Shown: positions 58,399 through 64,000 of the stretch, piece by piece | How the letters are laid out: the number at the start of each line of letters is the position of its first letter | Numbering within the stretch: position 1 is the stretch's first letter | The notes under the pieces: model-generated | The model's input: the letters and a program-made list of their open reading frames with translations, nothing else | The model's database searches: none | Told to the model about the DNA's origin: nothing | Program-made: the position numbers and the translations under genes | NCBI GenBank assembly: GCA_964587165.1 | Contig: CAZPKH010000005.1 | Span: 11,420-75,419 of the forward strand | DNA from: CAZPKH01 sp964587165 | Lineage (GTDB): Bacteria; Bacteroidota; Bacteroidia; Bacteroidales; Muribaculaceae | DNA length: 64,000 nt | Direction of reading: 5' to 3'

Positions 58399-60858
58399 TT
58401 ATTTCGAGGAGCCGGGAGAGGAGGGTGCTGATGTCGACTGTATGTCGTCGTTTACGATAGCGGCGGCTGTTTTCTTGACAGATGAGTTGAGCGCGCCGAA
58501 GCGGTAGCTCGCCGATACACCGATGCTTGCGGCCGGTATGCGGTAGTGGGATATGTTGTAGGAGGTGGCTGTCCATGAGCGAGGATTGATTCGCATCGGC
58601 CCGAAGAAGTTTGAGGCGTTGATCGACACTTCAAGACGCTTCTCCGGCAGGAATGAGCGCGACAGCGACAACGAGTAGTAATGGAACGTGCCGTTGTCGG
58701 CCTGCAGATCGGGAGCCTGCTTGCCCACTCCGCCGTATACACTCAGCCTTATATCGGCGGGCATTGTATAGTTGAGGTTGAGCATGGCGTAGTAGCCCCA
58801 GCCGCTGTTGCGGGTGTGCATATCGCAATAGTTCAGGTCGGCGTAGTTGGCTGAGCCGTAGAGGCTCATGGTCAGGCGGCTGGAGAAGTTGAAGTTGAGA
58901 TATGCGTTGAAATCTGTGTTCTGGAGCACGCCGGTGTTGGAGTAGGTGGAATATTGCACGGCGCCTTCGGAGTAGGAGTATTCGGCGATGCTGTTGTTGT
59001 TGCGGTCGTAGCTCACCGATAGATTCATACCTAAGAGCCCGGTGAAATTGGAGTAGGTGAGGGTCAGGGAGTTGCACCGTTCGCTGGTGAGGTCGGGATT
59101 ACCATACTGCACCGAAAGCAGGTTTGACTCGTCGCGGTATGGGTTGAGCTGCGACACTGTGGGGCGGCTGATGCGCATCTGGTAGGCTAAGCGGAGCGAC
59201 GAGGCGGGTCGCAGCTGATAGGCTATTGCGGCGTTCGGCACAAGGTCGTTGAGCGATTTGCCGAAGTCGGGCATCGAGTGGTTCAGGAAGTCGACCCCCA
59301 TGTGGGTGTATTCGTAGCGCAGGCCGGCTTTCACGCTCCAGGCCGAGTAGGTGCCGGAGTATGATGCGTAGGCAGCTGCCACATCCTGATATTGGCGCAG
59401 CGAGATATTCTGATTTGCGTCAGCGGCTGTGGTCTCGTCGACCGGTTCCCATACCGATACGCCTGTGCTCCGGTTGCGTCGGAATATTGCCTTGGCTCCT
59501 GTCTCAATCTTATGTTTTGAGGCAAAGGGGAGCGTATAGTCGAGCTGCAGAGTGTGTGAGTTGGTAGGGTTATGCGAGCTGTTGGAGAGCATGTCGCCGG
59601 GGATGGGGAAATTGAAAGTATCGGTATACTTTACGACACTTGAGTTGTTGTTGGTGCCGTGGTCGTATAGATACGACAGCACAAGATTGTGCTCTTTGTT
59701 CGACGGGAATGTGTGCTGATAGCTTGCACCGACCGAGAAGCTGCCCCAATCCCATGTGCTGTGCATCTGCTGTGTGAACTGCCAGAGGGTAGCACCGCTC
59801 GGGTCGATGAGCATCTGTGTGTACGGCATACGGTTGTTGCCGCTCCCCAGAAAGAGTGATCCGGTGACATTGAAAAGGTTCAGTGTGTCGGGCTCCCACG
59901 ACAGATCGAGCGAGGCGTTGTGGAAGCTGTTATGGTTCTTGACTTTACCCGAACTGAGGGTGTGCGATACACTTTCGGGGTGCTCGGCTTCCCACTGAGC
60001 GCGGTCGTTTTCGATGCTGAATACCGGTGAATTGTATTGGCGGTTGTAGTTGTAGTTTACCGACGCTGCCACCTTGTCTTTCTGAAACATACCGTAGACG
60101 CCGGCACCCCAACGGTGGTTGTCGACCGACGTGCGCACTGTGGCGAGATAGCCGTCGGTGGCGCTGTTGCCGGTATTGGTCACTATATTCAGTATTCCGC
60201 CGGTACCTTCGGCATCGTATTTCGCGCCGGGTTCGGTGATCACCTCTATCTTTGCAATAGCCGAAGCCGGCATAGCCTTAAGCACCTCTTTGGGGTTGGC
60301 GCTCATCATCGGGTTCTCCTTGCCGTTGACGTATATCTTGAAGCTCGACTGGCCGTTTACCTGGATGTTGTCCTGAGCGTCGACGGTCACCAGCGGTACT
60401 TTGCGGAGCATCTCTATCACGGTAGAGTTGCCGCTTGCAGGGTCCTCCTGCACATTGTAAGTCACACGCTCGCCGTTGGCTTGTATCACCGGTTTGCGGG
60501 CCACCACATCCACTTCGCCGAGCATCTCGGAGTCGGCACTCAGAGCAACCGTGCCCAAATCGACCGGCTCGGAGGCTACGACGACCTGTATCGAGCGTGT
60601 GGCCATTCCGATGTAGCTCACACGCAGCAGATAGTTGCCGGCCGAGCGTGTCGGCAAGGTGAAGCGTCCGTCGGCGGCTGCGGTACTTTCGCTGACGGCT
60701 TTTGTGGTATCTGATTCTGCAAAGAGACGGCACAGGGCGCCGGCCAGAGGTTCGGCATCGGTGGCATCCACCACACGGCCTGAGAGGGTAGGAGCACCGG
60801 CGTATGCAAATGCTGCGGTCACGATGGCTGCGAAAGCCAGGATAAATCGTTGAAACAT
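58399..60858 (-). CDS. TonB-receptor-like outer-membrane barrel (OMP_b-brl_3 type)
   Basis: An 819-residue exported protein (signal peptide 1-19). A carboxypeptidase-regulatory-like domain (about 22-105, LSGRVVDATDAEPLAGALCRLF) is followed by a plug-like domain (about 115-220, VIEMLRKVPLVTVDAQDNIQVNGQSSFKIYVNGKENPMM ... IEVITEPGAKYDAEGTGGILNIVT) and a long beta-barrel. Resembles Bacteroidetes outer_membrane_beta-barrel family proteins that lack the SusD partner. Cargo unknown. After the last barrel strand (ASYRFGALNSSV) a polar 35-residue tail with KKTAAAIVNDDIQSTSAPSS remains, unusual because barrels mostly end at the strand. Followed by the beta-lactamase after 9 bases. Confidence 0.88.
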   Translation of the reverse strand: MFQRFILAFAAIVTAAFAYAGAPTLSGRVVDATDAEPLAGALCRLFAESDTTKAVSESTAAADGRFTLPTRSAGNYLLRVSYIGMATRSIQVVVASEPVDLGTVALSADSEMLGEVDVVARKPVIQANGERVTYNVQEDPASGNSTVIEMLRKVPLVTVDAQDNIQVNGQSSFKIYVNGKENPMMSANPKEVLKAMPASAIAKIEVITEPGAKYDAEGTGGILNIVTNTGNSATDGYLATVRTSVDNHRWGAGVYGMFQKDKVAASVNYNYNRQYNSPVFSIENDRAQWEAEHPESVSHTLSSGKVKNHNSFHNASLDLSWEPDTLNLFNVTGSLFLGSGNNRMPYTQMLIDPSGATLWQFTQQMHSTWDWGSFSVGASYQHTFPSNKEHNLVLSYLYDHGTNNNSSVVKYTDTFNFPIPGDMLSNSSHNPTNSHTLQLDYTLPFASKHKIETGAKAIFRRNRSTGVSVWEPVDETTAADANQNISLRQYQDVAAAYASYSGTYSAWSVKAGLRYEYTHMGVDFLNHSMPDFGKSLNDLVPNAAIAYQLRPASSLRLAYQMRISRPTVSQLNPYRDESNLLSVQYGNPDLTSERCNSLTLTYSNFTGLLGMNLSVSYDRNNNSIAEYSYSEGAVQYSTYSNTGVLQNTDFNAYLNFNFSSRLTMSLYGSANYADLNYCDMHTRNSGWGYYAMLNLNYTMPADIRLSVYGGVGKQAPDLQADNGTFHYYSLSLSRSFLPEKRLEVSINASNFFGPMRINPRSWTATSYNISHYRIPAASIGVSASYRFGALNSSVKKTAAAIVNDDIQSTSAPSSPGSSK

Positions 60859-60921
60859 AGTTCTGATGTTGTTATATTGTGATAACGTAACGGTCGGCAG
60901 CTATATTTCGTGACATGAAAA

Positions 60922-61177
60922 GAGCCTATCTCATAATAAAGGTTAAATTCTGAGCGGTCTATCTTTGGGGCAATTCTGCTGAGCGATAAGGGAGTGTACT
61001 TGATGTACACGACCGCAGAGATCAGCATAATAGACCAAAGAGAGACCGAGGCATAGGAGACTCGCTAAAGGAATATAATATAAAGCATTAAAAAAACCTA
61101 TATCAAAACCATACGTGAACAGCAATGGAATACTACATCGCTAACTCAGAATTTAACATTTATTATGAGATAGGCTC
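60922..61177. mobile_element. 256-bp miniature inverted-repeat element (MITE-like)
   Basis: The ends are 33-bp inverted repeats with one mismatch: left 60922-60954 (begins GAGCCTATCTCATAAT), right 61145-61177 (its complement). The match extends one base further (A at 60921, T at 61178). Flanking A-runs could be a short target duplication, but they are too simple to prove it. The interior has no transposase; a large hairpin (60956-61036) fills the left half. The right end lies directly beside the T-run of the nhaD terminator. Likely mobilised by a transposase elsewhere. Confidence 0.88.
60956..61036. repeat. Large imperfect hairpin inside the MITE
   Basis: GGTCTAT (60956-60962) pairs with ATAGACC (61030-61036); TGCTGA pairs with TCAGCA further in; GTGTAC/GTACAC (60994-61010) forms the tip. 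An RNA made from either strand could fold. Confidence 0.6.
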
Positions 61178-61179
61178 TA

Positions 61180-61218
61180 AAATAAAAACTCGGTAAATGC
61201 TGCGATTCACCGAGTTTT
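61180..61218 (-). terminator. Intrinsic terminator of nhaD
   Basis: AAAACTCGGTGAAT pairs with ATTTACCGAGTTTT (one G-U), loop CGCAGC, followed by TTTTTATTTT, 18 bases past the stop. Confidence 0.9.
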
Positions 61219-61236
61219 CAAGTTGATGAAATGCGA

Positions 61237-62631
61237 TTATTTCAGTAGCATACATTCGAGGATATATACGCCCCCGCCGGCGAGGTAGCCCAGCAAGGCT
61301 ATGAGGCTGAATTTGCGCAGATACCATCCGAACGGTATCTTCTCGATACCCATGGCGATCACGCCGGCAGCCGAGCCGATGATCAGGATGCTGCCGCCCA
61401 CACCGGCGCAGTATGACAGGAACTCCCAGAATACGCCGTCGACCACGAAATTGGCGGCATAGCCGGTAGCTGCTGCGCTCTCTACTGGATACATGCCCAT
61501 GGCTGCCGCTACGAGAGGTACATTGTCGACTATCGACGACATCACACCGAGCAGCAGGTCGATCACGTATACATTGTGTACCTCGGCATCAAGCCAGCCG
61601 GCTGCCATCGCCAGAAGCCCCGAGCTCTGGAGCACGGCTACAGCCATCAGTATGCCGAAGAAGAAGAGTATCGTCGACATGTCGATGCGCTTGATCACCT
61701 TCGAGAGGCGGTGCTCCTTCGATTTGTCGAGTTTTTTGCGGTTGTAGAATATCTCGGTGAATACCCACAGTGCACCCAGCGAGAGGAGTATGCCAACAAA
61801 CGGAGGCATGTGGGTCAGACTCTTGAATAGCGGTACAAACAGCAGGCCGGCCACACCGAGTATCAGCATCACACGGCGTTCGGCAAGCGTTGTTTCGGTC
61901 TGGCGTGGAGCGTCGGCCGCCGAAGGAGCCGGGAGCGACCCTTTAAGCTGAGGTATAATAAAGCCCAGCGGCACGCCCAAGGCGATGATGCTTGGCAGCA
62001 GCACGTAGCAGATGAGAGCCTGGGTGGTGACGTTGCCCTTGACCCACAGCATGATAGTGGTCACGTCGCCTATAGGCGACCACGCACCGCCGGTATTGGC
62101 CGCTATCACGATCATTCCGGCAAAGAGCCACCGGTCTTTCTGGTTGTGCACCAGTTTGCGGAGCAGCATCAGCATCACGATAGTGGTGGTGAGATTGTCG
62201 AGCACGGCTGAGAGAATGAATGTCACCGAGCAGATCACCAGCAGAAGTGAGCGTTTGTGGCGGGTGGTGATATGGTCGGTAAGCACCGAGAACCCTTCGT
62301 GTACGTCTATCAGCTCGACTATAGTCATGGCGCCGATGAGGAAGAAAAGTGTCTGGGTGATGTCGCCAAGATGCTCTACGATGTCGACATTCAGTATATA
62401 CTGCAGACACTGCTCGTGGAGCGGGGCATCGCCGAGTGAGCGGGAGTTGACGAAAGCGGCGAGCTCTTCGGGGTGTGCCGCGGGGACAATCAGAGTGCTT
62501 CCGATGGCATACAGCACCCACATAAGCATGCCTAAGAGCAGTGCGGTGGCCGACTTGTCGATCCTCATCGGGTGTTCGAGGGCTATGATGATATAGCCAA
62601 TCACAAACAGAAGGATTAGGTAAAGAAACAT
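61237..62631 (-). CDS. nhaD: NhaD-type sodium:proton antiporter
   Basis: A 464-residue inner-membrane protein with about 12-13 hydrophobic segments. Motifs of the NhaD/ion transporter superfamily are visible: ALEHPMRIDKSATALLLGMLMW near the N-terminus, FFLIGAMTIVELIDVHEGFSVL, SAVLDNLTTTIVMLML, NTGGAWSPIGDVTTIMLWVKG, and SSIVDNVPLVAAAMGMYP. It would exchange internal sodium for external protons and help with salt and alkaline stress. Single gene with its own promoter and terminator. Confidence 0.92.
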   Translation of the reverse strand: MFLYLILLFVIGYIIIALEHPMRIDKSATALLLGMLMWVLYAIGSTLIVPAAHPEELAAFVNSRSLGDAPLHEQCLQYILNVDIVEHLGDITQTLFFLIGAMTIVELIDVHEGFSVLTDHITTRHKRSLLLVICSVTFILSAVLDNLTTTIVMLMLLRKLVHNQKDRWLFAGMIVIAANTGGAWSPIGDVTTIMLWVKGNVTTQALICYVLLPSIIALGVPLGFIIPQLKGSLPAPSAADAPRQTETTLAERRVMLILGVAGLLFVPLFKSLTHMPPFVGILLSLGALWVFTEIFYNRKKLDKSKEHRLSKVIKRIDMSTILFFFGILMAVAVLQSSGLLAMAAGWLDAEVHNVYVIDLLLGVMSSIVDNVPLVAAAMGMYPVESAAATGYAANFVVDGVFWEFLSYCAGVGGSILIIGSAAGVIAMGIEKIPFGWYLRKFSLIALLGYLAGGGVYILECMLLK

Positions 62632-62709
62632 GATAGCGACAGATGTTTTTAGAGGCAGAGCCGCAGCGGGATGCCGGTGATGGTATTAGTTGTTTGGTAT
62701 TTGATGGTA

Positions 62710-62741
62710 CAAATGTACGAATAGCTGTGCGAAATGGCAAA
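62710..62741 (-). promoter_or_regulatory. Promoter of nhaD
   Basis: Minus strand: TTTG (62738-62741), 20-base spacer, TACATTTG (62710-62717), a perfect consensus with a leader of about 70 bases. Confidence 0.75.
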
Positions 62742-62817
62742 TTAATTGAGACCAAAATCGCACAGAATAGCAGCCAAAACCCGCGCAGGGCAGCCGTTTT
62801 TTATATTTTTTGGCGGG

Positions 62818-63870
62818 TTAATCCTCCGAATCGACCTCAGGGGAGATGTTGAAGTTTTTGTGGGCTGTCGACACTTCGGCAGCGGCCGGCTTTTCGTCGG
62901 CTTGCGTGCGTGAGCTCTCGACGGCGGGTGTCGCGGGGGTAGTGGCGGCCGGCGCTTTACGCTCGGGGGCTGCTGCCGGTTGCGGCGACTGTGCCGGAGC
63001 TTCGGCAGCAGCAGGGACGGCAGCGGTGTCGGCCGACTGATGTGTGGCGGCGGTGTCGGCCGGGGCCGGTTTCGTTGTGGCCGTCGAGTCGGCAGCCACT
63101 GCATCGGCCGCACGGTCTGCATCACTGCAGGTGGGGATATTGAGCAAAACGATGATAAGGGCAGCGGCCGCGGCAAGCCATATTATCAATCGGCGGCGGC
63201 GACGCTTAGGGTCTACAGCAGGAGTCGTGGGGGCAGCGGCCGCGGCGGTGTCACTCTCGGCTTCGGCGGATGTATCGGCATCTTTTGGTTCGGCCTCATC
63301 CCAGATAATCACTTCTTGGTCTGTGTCGGCCGACTTCTGCTCTGCCGGGGCAGCCACGACAGCAGGCGCCTCAATGCGGGGTGTCGGGCCGTCGACTATT
63401 CCGGCCGAGGCCGTAGCGCCGTCGCACTCGATGGAGATTACACTCCCGCGGTATGCAGTAGCTTCGTCAGCGTGGAGCGGGGTTGTGCCGAGGTGAGTCC
63501 TTGTGCCGGAGGGGGATAGCAGTGAAATGTCGAACGCTTCGGGCGCTGTCGAGGCGGCGTAGGCGTGAGTGCCTACTATCCATACCAAGGCGAGCGGATC
63601 GGAAGGGGCTATGCGCTCGAATATCGATTCAACAAACGCCGATGCGGCCTGAGAAGTACGCACTGCCGCCGAGGGGATAAGAGAGAAAAGCTTGTCGACA
63701 GCCGCTATAGCATCATCCGAGCCTATCGCCATAAGCGCGCCGTAGGCCGACAGGCGGTACAGACGCGATGCGTCCAGACCGCGGTCGGGTCGACTCAGGT
63801 CGGGGCACACCACCACCGTAAGGCGCTCGGTGGCCACAGGATTGCTGAAGCGGAGTGAGATACTGCTCAT
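62818..63870 (-). CDS. Ala/Pro-rich single-span membrane protein, unknown
   Basis: A 350-residue protein I do not recognise. Residues 1-160 form a soluble domain rich in Ala and Ser (TERLTVVVCPDLSRPD, DAIAAVDKLFSLIPSAAVRTS, DPLALVWIVGTHAYA). A linker with acidic residues (QEVIIWDEAEPKDADTS) leads to an Arg run (223-227) and one membrane segment (228-247, LIIWLAAAAALIIVLLNIP). The remaining 100 residues are a low-complexity Ala/Pro/Thr tail with charged ends (FNISPEVDSED). The positive run before the span suggests the N-terminus is cytoplasmic and the tail periplasmic. Possibly an envelope-spanning or signalling protein; no function can be assigned. Confidence 0.7.
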   Translation of the reverse strand: MSSISLRFSNPVATERLTVVVCPDLSRPDRGLDASRLYRLSAYGALMAIGSDDAIAAVDKLFSLIPSAAVRTSQAASAFVESIFERIAPSDPLALVWIVGTHAYAASTAPEAFDISLLSPSGTRTHLGTTPLHADEATAYRGSVISIECDGATASAGIVDGPTPRIEAPAVVAAPAEQKSADTDQEVIIWDEAEPKDADTSAEAESDTAAAAAPTTPAVDPKRRRRRLIIWLAAAAALIIVLLNIPTCSDADRAADAVAADSTATTKPAPADTAATHQSADTAAVPAAAEAPAQSPQPAAAPERKAPAATTPATPAVESSRTQADEKPAAAEVSTAHKNFNISPEVDSED

Positions 63871-64000
63871 ACATTATTCTAACGCACCGTCCGGCGAAAT
63901 ATTACAAAATATCATGTAATCTTTATCACTATATTTAAAACTTGGAGGGCGCATCCTTCCGGGTGCCGGTTAAACCGGCGGCAGGCTTAATACATATTAA
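63871..64000. other. Non-coding right edge with palindromic segments
   Basis: No gene is visible in these 130 bases, which hold the presumed leader of the preceding minus-strand gene. GCCGGTT-A-AACCGGC (63965-63979) is a perfect palindrome. The sequence GGGTGCCGG ... GGCTTAATA at the very end resembles the start of a cobalamin riboswitch on the plus strand, but the following bases differ and the element would be cut by the edge. Confidence 0.25.

Noticed and set aside
60943..61125. 60-codon open frame inside the MITE (minus strand)
   Set aside because: It lies across the hairpin and one terminal repeat, has no transposase motif and no start signal; it looks like chance.
63980..64000. Similarity of the right edge to the 5' part of 16S rRNA (GGCGGCAGGCTTAA)
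   Set aside because: Only about 14 bases match; the preceding bases do not fit the universal 16S 5' end.

Overview
The window looks like the chromosome of a gut Bacteroidales, most likely a Muribaculaceae-type bacterium (inference). The signs are Bacteroidetes promoters (TTTG, a spacer of about 19-20 bases, then TAnnTTTG) before many genes, a full-length SprA, the outer-membrane channel of the type IX secretion system (T9SS), a secreted protein with a T9SS-type C-terminal tail, other Bacteroidetes families (NhaD, DUF4919-like, DUF6377-like, a MARPI-type small protein), and few Shine-Dalgarno sequences. Most genes are GC-rich. Exceptions are the left edge (1-1075), the acyl-transfer pair (31046-33805) and the stretch from the end of rpsU to the beta-lactamase (56997-58389), which are richer in A+T and look accessory. 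I saw no rRNA, tRNA, CRISPR array or intact insertion sequence.

Layout. 1-5.4 kb, all minus: a DUF4143-type AAA ATPase cut by the window edge, then an M16 peptidase followed by an MTA/SAH nucleosidase and an AlbA_2/Schlafen-type protein whose ends overlap. 5.4-11.9 kb: an outer-membrane barrel gene converging on znuA-znuC, an NlpE-like lipoprotein, a lipoprotein plus ogt pair, and pepT-miaA. 12.0-21.0 kb, plus strand: a tightly packed series of C11 protease lipoprotein, MscS channel, DUF4919-like protein, YfhO-like membrane protein, a reduced methyltransferase-like protein, XerD and ComEC; the last four junctions touch or overlap. 21.1-23.4 kb: a pRiA4b ORF-3-like acidic protein, RlpA and an AI-2E-type transporter. 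23.4-30.9 kb: sprA. 31.0-33.8 kb: a DHHW/AlgJ-like protein and an MBOAT acyltransferase. 34.0-39.7 kb: an RND efflux operon (outer-membrane factor, membrane-fusion lipoprotein, permease). 39.9-44.4 kb: a 1489-residue modular T9SS cargo protein.

44.7-56.7 kb, plus strand: an outer-membrane barrel, gyrB, rnr, folB, a GT2-like glycosyltransferase, a DUF6377-like membrane regulator, a small membrane protein, dxs and trkA. 56.8-58.4 kb: rpsU, a 52-residue MARPI-type protein on the opposite strand, and a class A beta-lactamase lying 9 bases behind an 819-residue TonB-receptor-like barrel gene. 60.9-61.2 kb holds a 256-bp miniature inverted-repeat element (MITE). nhaD and an unknown Ala/Pro-rich single-span membrane protein close the window.

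Functional links: SprA and the 1489-residue protein are a secretion channel and a likely substrate of one pathway. The DHHW and MBOAT proteins are probably a two-part O-acylation system for a surface glycan, and a 17-base TA repeat inside the DHHW coding sequence could switch it by slippage. The most unusual items are that repeat, the MITE with its large internal hairpin, the beta-lactamase/barrel operon, and several proteins that keep a family fold but lack its hallmark residues (NlpE without CxxC, GT2 without DxD, a methyltransferase-like protein without the cofactor core).
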